Assembly: GCF_052045245.1 (NCBI RefSeq) | Contig: NZ_JBQEON010000010.1 | Location: 116,201 to 180,200 of the forward strand | DNA length: 64,000 bases | Direction of reading: 5' to 3' | DNA from: Burkholderia sp052045245 | GTDB taxonomy: Bacteria; Pseudomonadota; Gammaproteobacteria; Burkholderiales; Burkholderiaceae | Shown here: positions 1-8,688 of the stretch, piece after piece | Layout: every line of letters begins with the position of its first letter | How positions within the stretch are numbered: the first letter of the stretch is position 1 | Notes under the pieces: model-generated | Database searches by the model: none | What the model was told of the DNA's origin: nothing | What the model saw: only the letters and a program-made list of their open reading frames with translations | Program-made: the position numbers and the translations under genes

Positions 1-1
1 C

Positions 2-487
2 GTCGTCGATTTCTCGACCGAGCCGTTCGATGCGGCGATCGTCTACGGCACGTCGCCGGGCACGGGCGTGTGCGCGCTGCCGCTGTTCGACGAGCGGTTG
101 ACGCCGGTGTGCGCACCCGAGCTGCGGCAGGCCGCGCCGCTCGACGCGGTTGGCGATCTCGCGCGCCATACGCTGCTGCATCCGACGCGCGACCATCGCG
201 ACTGGCGCGCGTGGCTCGATCACGCGGGCGAGCGCGCCGTCGACGCGGAGCGCGGGCCGACCTTCGACACGCTCGATCTCGCGACGAACGCGGCGATGCA
301 GGGCTTCGGCGTCGCGATCGGCGACGTGACGCTCGTCGACGACGACGTCAGCGCGCGCCGGCTCGAACGGCCGTTCGACATCGTGCTCGAGACCGGCGCC
401 CGCTATTTCTTCGTCTATCCCGAGACCATCGGCAGCCAGCAGAAGATCCGCGCGTTCAGCGACTGGATTGCCTGCCATCGCGACTGA
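2..487 (+). CDS. LysR-family transcriptional regulator, C-terminal part (truncated by window start)
   Basis: The frame is open from the first bases and ends at 487, so the DNA-binding N-terminus lies outside the window. The visible 161 residues look like the second half of a LysR effector-binding domain of the GcvA type. They include an early FDAAIVYGTSPG stretch, a middle HPTRDHRDWRAWLDHAG segment and a final SQQKIRAFSDWI helix. That last helix, 'F..W', is typical of GcvA/AmpR-like members that control neighbouring genes. The target cannot be told from this window, because the next gene on the right is convergent and ends 26 bases away. Family assignment is fairly secure; function is unknown. 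Confidence 0.8.
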   Translation, partial: VVDFSTEPFDAAIVYGTSPGTGVCALPLFDERLTPVCAPELRQAAPLDAVGDLARHTLLHPTRDHRDWRAWLDHAGERAVDAERGPTFDTLDLATNAAMQGFGVAIGDVTLVDDDVSARRLERPFDIVLETGARYFFVYPETIGSQQKIRAFSDWIACHRD

Positions 488-512
488 CGCGCGACGCCTC
501 CGGCAACGGGCT

Positions 513-848
513 TTACTGGTAGGTCACGACGGCGATCATCGGCGCGTTCGCGTTGCCCGGGCGATCCGGTAAAACGATTGCGCGCGAGGCCTGCGTAAAG
601 GTCGTGGTCTTGATCGTGCGCAGGCTGGCCGCGTCGACGAACGCGACTTGCCCATTCGCCGGGCGCGGGCAGTCGGGGCGCACGTGCGCATGCGCGGCGT
701 CGGCCGTGTCGAGCGCGAACGAGCAGGGCGGCTCGACGATCATGCCGGTGAAGTGGATGATGCCGGACGCGCCGGCGGCAAATGAAGAGGACGAGGCCAG
801 AAGCGAGGCAGCCAGGGCAAACGAGGCGGCAAACAGGCGATGCTTCAT
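513..848 (-). CDS. Fimbria-like secreted protein with signal peptide
   Basis: This 111-residue product has a clear Sec signal peptide (hydrophobic run ending SSSSFAAG at about residue 26). The IHFTGMIVEPPCSF segment that follows resembles the first beta-strand and conserved cysteine of type 1 fimbrial subunits. A second cysteine at about residue 59 could form the usual subunit disulfide. The C-terminus ends VVTYQ, close to the penultimate-tyrosine pattern that chaperone-usher pilins use. It is shorter than a normal pilin (about 150-180 residues), and no chaperone or usher gene is visible nearby. It may be a small orphan pilin-like protein. The resemblance rests on motif reading only. Confidence 0.6.
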   Translation of the reverse strand: MKHRLFAASFALAASLLASSSSFAAGASGIIHFTGMIVEPPCSFALDTADAAHAHVRPDCPRPANGQVAFVDAASLRTIKTTTFTQASRAIVLPDRPGNANAPMIAVVTYQ

Positions 849-1087
849 GACAGGCTCCAGAGAGGAAGCGCGTCGCAGCGGGGCCGCTCGAATGGCAGTC
901 CGTCAACGCCGCGGTGCTGTATGCGTAAACGGCAACTTCATCGAACCTCTTGAGTGGAAAACCGGAAATAGCGGCGATAAGCAAATGACGCCGTATTCCT
1001 TCAATCAATTTATCTCAAATTTGTATGGGCGCAAGACAGGGTATTGCCGATGGCGTAGCCTCTGGGGGCGCGCGCCAGTGGATGCAG

Positions 1088-1118
1088 GATTTGCCGGCAA
1101 ATCGTTGAGGACTCAACG
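1088..1118. repeat. Two abutting perfect palindromes
   Basis: Bases 1088-1103 form a perfect 16-bp palindrome centred on TGCCGGCA. Immediately next to it, 1103-1118 is a 7-bp inverted repeat (CGTTGAG / CTCAACG) with a 2-base loop. They sit in the 365-base gap between the fimbria-like gene and the GlsB/YeaQ gene, just left of that gene's terminator. No gene is visible in the gap, which also has an AT-rich patch near 985-1030 that could hold the promoter of the fimbria-like gene. A regulator site is possible, but no family can be named. Confidence 0.5.
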
Positions 1119-1150
1119 AATCCACGATCCTGCGAATGACGATGCGCCAA

Positions 1151-1185
1151 AAGAAAACGGCCGCTCGTGCGTGACGAGCGGCCGT
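1151..1185 (-). terminator. Rho-independent terminator of the GlsB/YeaQ gene
   Basis: A perfect 12-bp stem (1157-1168 paired with 1174-1185, loop GCGTG) is followed on the minus strand by a TTTTCTTTT tract. It lies 29 bases after the stop codon at 1214. Confidence 0.85.
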
Positions 1186-1213
1186 GTAGCGCCGGAGCGG
1201 GCGAGGATGGCCG

Positions 1214-1468
1214 TCAGCCCGCGCGCTTGCGCACCGCGCCGACGATCACGAGCAGCACGATCGCGCCGATGATCGACGCGATCCAGCCGGCACCCTGGCC
1301 CGGCGCATACCAACCGGCAGCGCGGCCGACGTAGCCCGCGACGAGCGAGCCGACGACGCCGAGCACGATGGTCATCACGATGCCCATCTTGTCGTCGCCG
1401 GGCTTGAGCGCGCGGGCGAGGAGGCCGACGATGAGCCCGACCACCAGGGTTTCGATGAATTGCAGCAT
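1214..1468 (-). CDS. GlsB/YeaQ/YmgE family small membrane protein
   Basis: The 84-residue product has three hydrophobic segments rich in glycine (about residues 3-19, 29-47 and 61-77), with the family signature of the former 'transglycosylase-associated protein' group. These proteins sit in the inner membrane and are often induced by general or acid stress; the biochemical role is not known. The ATG at 1468 was chosen because GGGAGG precedes it at good spacing. An upstream in-frame extension encodes residues with no family character. A strong terminator follows, so it is probably monocistronic. Confidence 0.88.
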   Translation of the reverse strand: MLQFIETLVVGLIVGLLARALKPGDDKMGIVMTIVLGVVGSLVAGYVGRAAGWYAPGQGAGWIASIIGAIVLLVIVGAVRKRAG

Positions 1469-1642
1469 GAACGCCTCCCTGTTGCGTTGTTGACGAAAGA
1501 AGATGGACTCGTCAGGCACACCGTGGTTCCCCGTGGAGCCGGACCAGCGCGCGGCGTGCCGAGGATCGCGCGCCACCGGGTCGCGCTCGGGTCAGGTGAT
1601 GCGACGCGCGCGCAGGGCCGTACTGTCGTCGTCCGGCGCGTA

Positions 1643-2419
1643 TCAGGCCGCCGGCGCGTCGACGGCCGGGTCGAGCCGGCGATAGCCTTCGGTCGCGCGC
1701 AGCAGCGTGCGCGTGTAGTCGCGTGCGACCTGTCCGGCACGCACGTCCTCGATTCGCAGCTGTTCGACGATCTCGCCATGCTGCATCACCGCGATGCGCT
1801 GGCACAGGAAGCCGATCACCGCGAGGTTGTGGCTCACGAGGATCATCGTCAGGTTGCGCTCGCGATGCAGGCGGCGCAGCAGGTTCAGGATCTCGGCCTG
1901 TACCGACACGTCGAGCGCGGAGGTCGGCTCGTCGAGCAGCAGCACGCGCGGCTCGACGATCAGCGCGCGCGCGATCGCGACACGCTGGCGCTGGCCGCCC
2001 GACAACTGGTGCGGATAGCGGAAGCGGAACGCCGGGCCGAGCCCGACTTCGGACAGCGCGCGGGCGATGCGCGCGTCGGGTTCGCCGATCCCGTGGATCG
2101 ACAGCGGCTCGCGCAGCGTCTGGTCGACCGTGAAGCGCGGATGCAGCGACGCATACGGATCCTGGAACACCATTTGCACGTGGCGGCGAAATGCGCGATC
2201 CGGCGTGCCGCCGACGGGCCGGCCGTCGATCGACAGGCTGCCGCCCGCGAGCGGCACGAGGCCGGTCAGCGCGCGCAGCAGCGTCGACTTGCCGGAGCCC
2301 GACTCGCCGACGAGCCCGAACACCTCGCCGTCGCGCACCGCGAAACTCGCATCGCGCACGGCGTCGACATGGCCCGTGCGGGTCGGGAAACGGATCGAGG
2401 CGTGATCGACGTCGATCAT
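1643..2419 (-). CDS. ddpF: Dipeptide ABC transporter ATPase, DdpF-like
   Basis: This 258-residue ATPase of the peptide/nickel ABC family has Walker A GESGSGKST at about 38-46, Q-loop FQDP at about 85-88, signature LSGGQ at 139-143 and Walker B VLLLDEP at 159-165, followed by the D-loop and a His switch. It lacks the usual Cys-rich C-terminal Fe-S extension of many OppF proteins. Its ATG overlaps the stop of the preceding ATPase gene by four bases (ATGA), so the two are translationally coupled. It is the last gene of the six-gene ddpXABCDF-like operon and should work as a heterodimer with the upstream ATPase. Confidence 0.85.
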   Translation of the reverse strand: MIDVDHASIRFPTRTGHVDAVRDASFAVRDGEVFGLVGESGSGKSTLLRALTGLVPLAGGSLSIDGRPVGGTPDRAFRRHVQMVFQDPYASLHPRFTVDQTLREPLSIHGIGEPDARIARALSEVGLGPAFRFRYPHQLSGGQRQRVAIARALIVEPRVLLLDEPTSALDVSVQAEILNLLRRLHRERNLTMILVSHNLAVIGFLCQRIAVMQHGEIVEQLRIEDVRAGQVARDYTRTLLRATEGYRRLDPAVDAPAA

Positions 2420-3330
2420 CGTGTGGACTCCTGTTGCTCCATCGGCGCGCTTGCCGGCGAGACGGCGTCGAGCCACGCCGGATCGCGCCGCAGCACCGGC
2501 AGTTCGTCGGGCGGGTTGGCGAGCGGCGGGTTCGCCGCGAGCAAGCCGCGCGTGTACGGATGCGTTGCATCGCGCAGGTCGCGCGCCGCGCAGGTCTCGA
2601 CGACGCGGCCCGCATACATCACCGCGACGCGATCGCAGAACGACATCACGAGCGGCAGGTCGTGGCTGATGAACATCAGGCCCGTGCCGTGCCGCGCGAT
2701 CATCGCGTCCAGCACCGCGAGCACCTGCATCGACACCGCGACGTCGAGCGCGGACGTCGGTTCGTCGGCGATCAGGAGGCGCGGGCCGGTCGACACCATC
2801 ATCGCGATCATCACGCGCTGGCCCATGCCGCCCGACAGTTCGTGCGGATATGCATCGGCGACGCGCGCCGGATCGCGGATCTGCACGGCCGCGAGCGCGT
2901 CGACGATCCGCTCGCGCAGCGCACGGCCGCGCAAGCCGGGCGTGTGCAACCGGAACGCTTCGCCCATCTGCTTCGCGACGGTCATCACCGGGTTCAGCGA
3001 ATACTTCGGATCCTGCAGGATCATCCCCATCTGGCTGCCGCACAGGCGCTGGCGTTCGCGCGCCGGCATCGCGATCAGGTCGTGGCCCGCGAAGCGCATC
3101 GTGCGGGCCGAGCAGTGCGCGGCTTCGGGCAGCAGGCCGAGCAGCGCGCGGCCCGTCAGCGATTTACCGGAACCCGATTCGCCGACGATGCCGAGCCGCT
3201 CGCCGGGCGCGAGCGTCAGCGACAGGTCGCGCACCGCGTCGGTGACGACGCCGTCGTGCCCGCGAAAGCCGATCTTCAGGCCGTCGATCTCGCAGAGCGG
3301 CGCGGGTGCGTTGACGGAATTCAGTGGCAT
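2416..3330 (-). CDS. ddpD: Dipeptide ABC transporter ATPase, DdpD-like
   Basis: This 304-residue ATPase has Walker A GESGSGKS at 50-57, signature LSGGM at 165-169 and Walker B LLIADE at 185-190, with the HPYTRGLL oligopeptide-binding segment near the C-terminus. It pairs with the DdpF-like ATPase to power dipeptide import. The start MPLNS at 3330 is preferred because GGAG lies at normal spacing upstream. An in-frame ATG four codons earlier overlaps the permease stop and has no ribosome site. The chosen start leaves one base after the permease stop at 3332. Confidence 0.85.
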   Translation of the reverse strand: MPLNSVNAPAPLCEIDGLKIGFRGHDGVVTDAVRDLSLTLAPGERLGIVGESGSGKSLTGRALLGLLPEAAHCSARTMRFAGHDLIAMPARERQRLCGSQMGMILQDPKYSLNPVMTVAKQMGEAFRLHTPGLRGRALRERIVDALAAVQIRDPARVADAYPHELSGGMGQRVMIAMMVSTGPRLLIADEPTSALDVAVSMQVLAVLDAMIARHGTGLMFISHDLPLVMSFCDRVAVMYAGRVVETCAARDLRDATHPYTRGLLAANPPLANPPDELPVLRRDPAWLDAVSPASAPMEQQESTR

Positions 3331-3331
3331 G

Positions 3332-4246
3332 TCACGCTCCATGACGCGGATCGAAGACGTCGCGCAGCCCGTCGCCGAGCAGGTTGAACGCGAGGCTGAC
3401 GAGCAGGATCGCGATGCCGGGCAGCGTCGCGACCCACCAAGCGTCGAGCAGCACGTTGCGGCCCGACGCGACCATGAAGCCCCATTCCGGGCTCGGCGGC
3501 TGCGCACCGAGGCCGAGGAAGCCGAGGCCGGCGACGGTCAGGATGATGCCGGCCATGTCGAGCGTCGCGCGCACGATCACCGACGACATGCACAGCGGCA
3601 TGATGTAGCGCAGCAGGATTCGCGGGCCCGACGCGCCTTGCAGCCGCGCCGCGTGGATGTAGTCGGCCTGCGCGATGCGGATCGTTTCCGCGCGCGCGAG
3701 CCGTGCATATGCGGGCCACGCGGTGATCGAGATCGCGACGACCGCGTTGATCACGCCCGGCCCGAGCGCGGCCGCGAACGCGAGCGCGAGCACGATCTTC
3801 GGGAACGCGAGCGCGATGTCGGTGAAGCGCATCAGCACGCTGTCGACGAAGCCGCCGCAGTAGCCGGCGGTCATGCCGATCAGCAGGCCGATCGGCACGA
3901 CGATCACGACGACGAGCAGCGCGATGCCGAGCGTGAGGCGCGAACCGGCGATCATCCGCGAAAGGATGTCGCGGCCGAGCTGGTCGGTGCCGAGCCAGTG
4001 CGACGTCGAACCGGGCGGCAGCAGGCGGTCGGGCAGCACCTGGTGCAGCGGGTCGTGCGGCATGATCAGCGGGCCGACGATCGCGACGACGATCAGCGCG
4101 ACCAGGATCGCCAGACCGAACAGGTTGAGCGGATTGACCGCGAAGCGGCGCCAGCGGCGGTACGCGAGGCCGAGCGCGGCCTGCGAGCGCGACGCGGGCG
4201 CATCGGACAGAAGCCACGCGCGCAGCGTGAGACGCTCGGCATTCAT
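3332..4246 (-). CDS. ddpC: Dipeptide ABC transporter permease, DdpC-like
   Basis: This 304-residue inner-membrane permease of the DppC type has an N-terminal cytoplasmic stretch, a first membrane segment at about residues 42-62, and the HWLGTDQLGRDILSR motif typical of DppC/OppC. The EAA coupling loop (ETIRIAQADYIHAARLQGAS) contacts the ATPase. The C-terminus GDGLRDVFDPR is also family-typical. It forms the membrane channel with the DdpB-like permease encoded just upstream. Confidence 0.87.
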   Translation of the reverse strand: MNAERLTLRAWLLSDAPASRSQAALGLAYRRWRRFAVNPLNLFGLAILVALIVVAIVGPLIMPHDPLHQVLPDRLLPPGSTSHWLGTDQLGRDILSRMIAGSRLTLGIALLVVVIVVPIGLLIGMTAGYCGGFVDSVLMRFTDIALAFPKIVLALAFAAALGPGVINAVVAISITAWPAYARLARAETIRIAQADYIHAARLQGASGPRILLRYIMPLCMSSVIVRATLDMAGIILTVAGLGFLGLGAQPPSPEWGFMVASGRNVLLDAWWVATLPGIAILLVSLAFNLLGDGLRDVFDPRHGA

Positions 4247-4312
4247 GATTGGACGGCCTTCGGCATGGACGGGGAAGGAAGCAGGGGAAACACGGTCATG
4301 TCGACGCAGCCC

Positions 4313-5383
4313 TCAGCGTGCACGCGGATCGAACACGCGGTACAGCGCGTCGGTCAGCAGGTTGACGGTGATGAACATCGCGCCGATCACGAGCGTCGCG
4401 CCGAGCACCGCGTTCATGTCGGCGTTCAGCAGCGCGCCGGTCAGGTACGAGCCGATGCCTGGCCACGCGAACACGATCTCGGTCAGCACCGAGCCCTCGA
4501 GCAGGTTGCTGTAGGTGAGCGCGATCACGGTGAGCAACGGCACCGCGATGTTGCCGAACGCATGCCGCCAGATCACGCGACGCTCGGACAATCCCTTCGC
4601 GCGCGCGGTGACGATGTATTCCTGGCTCAACTGGTCGAGCATGAACGAGCGCGTCATCCGGCTCAGGTACGCGACCGAGTAGTAGCCGAGGATCGCGGCC
4701 GGCAGCGCGATGTGCGACACCGCGTTGCGGAACACGTCCCACTCGCCCGCCAGCGCCGCGTCGATCAGCAGGCTGCCCGTGCGCGGATCGACCATCCCGT
4801 CGTACACGGGATCGAGCCGGCCGGGGCCGCCGACCCAGTGCAGCCGCGCATAGAACAGCAGCAGCCCCATCAGCCCGAGCCAGAACACCGGCACCGAATT
4901 GCCGATCAGCCCGACGAAGCGCGCGATGTGGTCGATCGGCCGGTTGTGCTTCACCGCGGCCGCGACGCCGAGCGGCACGCCGATCGCGATGCCGATCACC
5001 GTCGCGATCGTCGCGAGTTCGAGCGTGGCCGGAAACACGCGCCGGATGTCGTCGAGCACCGGGTTCGACGTCAGCAGCGACATGCCGAGATTGCCGTGCA
5101 GCACGTCGCGCGCGTAGATCAGGAACTGCGTGACGAGCGGCTTGTCGAGGCCGAGCGCGATGCGCTCGGCCGCGTATGCCTCGGCCGACGCGCGATCGCC
5201 GAGGATCGCGAGCACGGGATCGATCGGCACCTTGCGGCCGATCACGAAGGTCAGCGCGAGCAGCCCCGCGAACGTGACGGCGAGCGTGAGCGCCCAGCGC
5301 AGCACGCGCAGCGCCCAGCGGACGGCCGGGCGCCGCGCGGGCAGCGTGCGCAGTGCTTCGAGGGAGGAGGCGGGAGTCGACAT
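4313..5383 (-). CDS. ddpB: Dipeptide ABC transporter permease, DdpB-like
   Basis: This 356-residue permease of the DppB/OppB type has a first membrane helix at about residues 31-49, a periplasmic loop with the LGLDKPLVTQFLIYARDVLHGNLGMSL pattern, five further helices and the EAA loop (RSFMLDQLSQEYIVTARAKG). It starts ten bases after the binding-protein stop; no good ribosome site is visible, so translation may depend on coupling. Together with DdpC, DdpD, DdpF and the binding protein it makes a complete importer. Confidence 0.87.
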   Translation of the reverse strand: MSTPASSLEALRTLPARRPAVRWALRVLRWALTLAVTFAGLLALTFVIGRKVPIDPVLAILGDRASAEAYAAERIALGLDKPLVTQFLIYARDVLHGNLGMSLLTSNPVLDDIRRVFPATLELATIATVIGIAIGVPLGVAAAVKHNRPIDHIARFVGLIGNSVPVFWLGLMGLLLFYARLHWVGGPGRLDPVYDGMVDPRTGSLLIDAALAGEWDVFRNAVSHIALPAAILGYYSVAYLSRMTRSFMLDQLSQEYIVTARAKGLSERRVIWRHAFGNIAVPLLTVIALTYSNLLEGSVLTEIVFAWPGIGSYLTGALLNADMNAVLGATLVIGAMFITVNLLTDALYRVFDPRAR

Positions 5384-5393
5384 GCGGCGAATC

Positions 5394-6995
5394 TTATGGC
5401 TTCTTCAGGTTACGGTACGACACGAGATCGTTGATCGGTCCGACTTCGAGCCCGCTCACGCCGGGCCGCGTCGCGACCTGCGCGACCTTCTCGAACATGA
5501 TCACGAACGGCGAGCGCGCGAGCACGGCCTTCTGCATCGCCTGATACCGCTGCGCGCGTTGCGCAGGCGACGGCTCGGCGAGCGCGGCGTCGGTCTCCTT
5601 CGTCAGTTGCGGAATGTCCCAGCTGTTGCGCCAGGCCAGCATTTTATAGCTCGACTTGTCGGAGTTGTCGGGGTTCCATGCAAAACCCTGCGCGTTGCTG
5701 TGCGGGTCGATATAATCGGCCGACCATTCGCCGATGTAGATGTCGTGCTGGCGCGCGCGGTATTTCGCGAGCGTCTGCTTGTTGTCGCCGGGGATCAGCT
5801 GCACCTTGATGCCCGCTTGCGCGAAGTTCGCCTGCACGGCCTGCGCGATCTCCGTGTACGGATAGTCGTTGCGCACGTCCATTGTCACCGCGAAGCCGTT
5901 CGGCACGCCGGCCTTCGCGAGCAGCGCCTTCGCCTTCGCGACGTCGAGCTTGTACGGATTCGCATTCAGCGTGCCGAGGAAGCCTTCGGGCAGGAAGGTC
6001 TGGTGCACCTGGTAGGTCGTCTTCACGACGTTGGCCTGGATCCCCGCATAGTCGACCAGCCACTTCAGCGCTTCCTGCACGTCGGGTTTCGCGAGCGTCG
6101 GATTCCTCGTGTTCAGGCCGAGATACAGCAGCGTCGCCTGCGGCGAGGCCGTGACCTTCGCCTTGCCGGACTTCACGACCGCCGCGAGATCGTCGGGGCT
6201 CAGGTCGCGCGCCGCGTCGACATCGCCGTTTTCCAGCAGCAGGCGCTGGCTCGCCGCTTCGGGCACGTGGCGCAGCACGATGCGCTTCATCGCGAGCGGC
6301 AGCCGGTAGCCGTCGAAGCGCTGCAGCACGATGCTGTCGCCGGGCGACCACTTGACCAGCTTGTAGCCGCCGGAGCCGGCCTCGTTGGTCTTCAGCCACG
6401 CGTTGCCGAAATCGTTGCCCTGCTGGTGCGACAGCAGCAGCTTCCTGTCGACCACCGACGCCGGCCACGAGCCGAGCACGTTCAGCACGAAGGTCGGCGC
6501 GTACTTGTGGTCGGTCGTGATCGACACCGTCTGGTCGTCGAGCTTCTTCACGTTCGCCGCGACGTTCGCCTTCGTGAGGCCGATGCCGGTCAGCACCGCG
6601 GCCGGGCCCTTGTCGAGCAGCACCGCGCGCTGGATCGACCAGGCGACGTCGTCGGCCGTCAGCGGGTTGCCCGAGTGGAACTTGAGGCCAGTGCGCAGCT
6701 TGAACGTATAGGTCAGCCCGTCGGGGCTCGCCGTCCACGACTGCGCGACGTCGCCGTTGAATTTCGACGGATCGCGCAGGTCGACGCGCACGAGCCGGTC
6801 GTAGGTGTTCGCGACATACTCCTCCGGCACCAGCTCGTAGATCTCGCCGGGATCGAGCGTCGTGAATTCGTCGAGCAGCGTGGCCATCACGAACATGTCC
6901 TTCGGCGTTTCCGCGTGCGCGGCCGAAAGCGGAACGGCGGCGAGCACGGACGCGGCGGCCAGCGCCGCGACGAGCCGGGAGGTCGGGAGTTTCAT
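5394..6995 (-). CDS. ddpA: Periplasmic dipeptide-binding protein, DdpA-like (SBP_bac_5)
   Basis: This 533-residue solute-binding protein has a Sec signal peptide ending near AHAE (residue 29). It shows the family-5 order of motifs: LVRVD near the N-terminus, FHSGNPLTADDVAWS, GSGGYKL, and the C-terminal WSADYIDPHSNAQGFAWNPDNSDKSSYKM region. AGAAGGAG precedes the ATG at 6995 at good spacing. A second gene at 10454-12043 encodes a close, ungapped relative, so this uptake system may use two binding proteins. Confidence 0.88.
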   Translation of the reverse strand: MKLPTSRLVAALAAASVLAAVPLSAAHAETPKDMFVMATLLDEFTTLDPGEIYELVPEEYVANTYDRLVRVDLRDPSKFNGDVAQSWTASPDGLTYTFKLRTGLKFHSGNPLTADDVAWSIQRAVLLDKGPAAVLTGIGLTKANVAANVKKLDDQTVSITTDHKYAPTFVLNVLGSWPASVVDRKLLLSHQQGNDFGNAWLKTNEAGSGGYKLVKWSPGDSIVLQRFDGYRLPLAMKRIVLRHVPEAASQRLLLENGDVDAARDLSPDDLAAVVKSGKAKVTASPQATLLYLGLNTRNPTLAKPDVQEALKWLVDYAGIQANVVKTTYQVHQTFLPEGFLGTLNANPYKLDVAKAKALLAKAGVPNGFAVTMDVRNDYPYTEIAQAVQANFAQAGIKVQLIPGDNKQTLAKYRARQHDIYIGEWSADYIDPHSNAQGFAWNPDNSDKSSYKMLAWRNSWDIPQLTKETDAALAEPSPAQRAQRYQAMQKAVLARSPFVIMFEKVAQVATRPGVSGLEVGPINDLVSYRNLKKP

Positions 6996-7065
6996 GAGCG
7001 TTTCTCCTTCTGTCGTTGAAGTCGTGGAACGTGAACGTGCATGAACGACGGTGCGCGGGTGGTCG

Positions 7066-7629
7066 TTACATCAGCCGCCACGGGCCGCTCGCCGCGTTGT
7101 CGATCTGCGGCAACGCGCGCGAGCCCGGCAGCTCGTAGTGCCACCACTCGCTGTCGATATGTGCGAAGCCGGCCGCGTGCATCACGCCGAGCAGCAGCAG
7201 CCGGTTGCGCTGCACGGCTTCGGGCAGCCCCGCGTGGAAGTGGCCCGACGCGGCCACCATCTCGTCGAAGCCGGTGCCCATGTCGAGCGGCTCGCCGTTT
7301 GCGCCGATGAGCGTCAGGTCGAGCGCGGTGCCGCGGCTGTGGTTCGAGCCGCGGCCGAGATCGGCGATGAAGTTCGGATCGGGCAGGAAATCCCACAGCA
7401 CCTGCTGTGCCTGCGGCGGCCGGTACGCGTCGTAGATGCGCAGCGTGAAGCCGGCCTGCGCGGCGACGTCGACCGCACGGCGCAACGCGGCTTCGGCCGG
7501 CTCGAGCAGCAGGCAGTGCGCGCGGCGGTAGATCGGCTTGCCGGTCAGGTTGCGCGCGGTCGCGTAGACGAGATCGATCTCGACGCGATGCGTGGCGGGC
7601 GTGATTTCGACGAGGCGGGAAGGGTTCAT
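7066..7629 (-). CDS. ddpX: Zn-dependent D-alanyl-D-alanine dipeptidase (VanX/DdpX family)
   Basis: This 187-residue enzyme cleaves D-Ala-D-Ala. The M15D signature is complete: SNHSRGTALDLT gives zinc ligands His97 and Asp104, EWWHYE gives catalytic Glu161 and ligand His164, and Arg70 in DAYRPP matches the transition-state arginine of VanX. It has no signal peptide and should be cytoplasmic, hydrolysing dipeptide brought in by the adjacent importer so that D-Ala can be reused. In E. coli the same gene order ddpX-A-B-C-D-F is known. Vancomycin-resistance partners (vanH, vanA) are absent, so a nutritional or wall-recycling role is likely. Confidence 0.9.
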   Translation of the reverse strand: MNPSRLVEITPATHRVEIDLVYATARNLTGKPIYRRAHCLLLEPAEAALRRAVDVAAQAGFTLRIYDAYRPPQAQQVLWDFLPDPNFIADLGRGSNHSRGTALDLTLIGANGEPLDMGTGFDEMVAASGHFHAGLPEAVQRNRLLLLGVMHAAGFAHIDSEWWHYELPGSRALPQIDNAASGPWRLM

Positions 7630-7656
7630 TGGCGGTCGGGGGCGCTCAGGATTCGC

Positions 7657-8544
7657 TCAGGATTCGAATTGGTCGAACGTGTGCTGCAGTTCGCGGTTGC
7701 GCGCGACGCGCCGGTCGATCGCGGGACCGAGGCGGTCGACCACGGCGGTGATCAGCAGGTTGAACAGGCAGGTGAGCGGCGCGAGCGAATCCCAGAACTG
7801 GCCGACGTCGGTTTTCACCTGCAGCAGGTCGGCCGGCCATTCGCGTGCCCACGGGCAGTACAGGTCGGTGACCAGCGCGAACGGCTGGCCGCGTTCGGCG
7901 GCCGCCTGGCAATAGCGGCGCGCGCTGCGCGAATAGGCGCGCGTATCGGTGACGATGCAGTACGGCCGCTCGAACTCGGAATTCAGCGAATCGACGTACG
8001 AGCCGGATTGCCCGTCGGAATAGAACACGCGCGGGCGCAGGTATTCGAGATAACTGCTGAACGCATTGCTGATGCCGCGGGTCGACTGGATGCCGAGGAT
8101 GAACACGGCGTCGGCATGCGCGATCCGGTCCGCGACCTGCGCGAACACCGGTTCTTCGGCGAGTCGGTACACGTGGCGGATCGCGTCGAGTTCGCGATCG
8201 AGCGACGAGGCCAGCGTGCCGTCGCTGCGCGCGTGGTCACCGTTGCCGGCGGCCGTGGGCATGGCGGCGGTGCGGCGGTATTCGTCGAGGCGATCGGTGA
8301 TCATCCACGGGCGGTCGCTGCCGCCGCGCAGTTCGCGCTTCAGGTCGTCGAGGTTTCGATAGCCGACGCTGCGCAGGAAGCGCCCGACCGAGATGCCGCT
8401 GGTGCCGGCCTGCTGCGCGATCTGGCCGGCGGTTTCGAGCCCGAGCCGGTCGAGATTCGCGAGCATGTAGCTCGCGATGCGCTTCGCGGTCGGCGTCAGC
8501 TCGGCAAAGCGGGATTCGACGGTATGGGCGAACGCGCAGGTCAT
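7657..8544 (-). CDS. MurR/RpiR-family transcriptional regulator with SIS domain
   Basis: The 295-residue protein has an N-terminal RpiR helix-turn-helix (about residues 1-77, with QIAQQAGTSGISVGRFLRSVGY) and a C-terminal SIS sugar-isomerase-like sensor domain (about 125-265). RpiR regulators usually sense phosphosugars or amino-sugar wall fragments. Its gene is 27 bases upstream of ddpX in the same direction, so it is probably the local regulator of the dipeptide locus. A wall-derived ligand would fit the substrate, but that is inference. Confidence 0.85.
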   Translation of the reverse strand: MTCAFAHTVESRFAELTPTAKRIASYMLANLDRLGLETAGQIAQQAGTSGISVGRFLRSVGYRNLDDLKRELRGGSDRPWMITDRLDEYRRTAAMPTAAGNGDHARSDGTLASSLDRELDAIRHVYRLAEEPVFAQVADRIAHADAVFILGIQSTRGISNAFSSYLEYLRPRVFYSDGQSGSYVDSLNSEFERPYCIVTDTRAYSRSARRYCQAAAERGQPFALVTDLYCPWAREWPADLLQVKTDVGQFWDSLAPLTCLFNLLITAVVDRLGPAIDRRVARNRELQHTFDQFES

Positions 8545-8550
8545 CGGACG

Positions 8551-8593
8551 GTTAGATATTTGTCATCGGATGATTCGGTGTCATCCATCTAAC
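8551..8593 (-). promoter_or_regulatory. Candidate operator upstream of the RpiR-ddp operon
   Basis: Perfect 7-bp arms GTTAGAT (8551-8557) and ATCTAAC (8587-8593) flank a stretch with repeated TGTCATC/GGATGAT elements. Related GGATGAT or ATCATCC copies recur near 8612 and 8634. The position just upstream of the regulator start suggests an autoregulatory site. No promoter boxes could be fixed. Confidence 0.4.
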
Positions 8594-8688
8594 AAAGCCA
8601 AAATCATCCGCGCCAGCAGATAAAAACTATGGATGGATGATGGGTGATAGGGATAGGTGACATTCCCAGGGAAGAGATTGCGGTAGCG

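Noticed and set aside
1460..5434. A 1324-codon open frame on the plus strand across the ddp genes
   Set aside because: It is antisense to well-supported ABC transporter genes and has Arg/Asp/His-rich shadow composition with no family motif.
7066..7629. Vancomycin resistance gene cluster (vanX)
   Set aside because: No vanH, vanA, vanS or vanR; the linked ABC genes point to the ddp nutritional locus.
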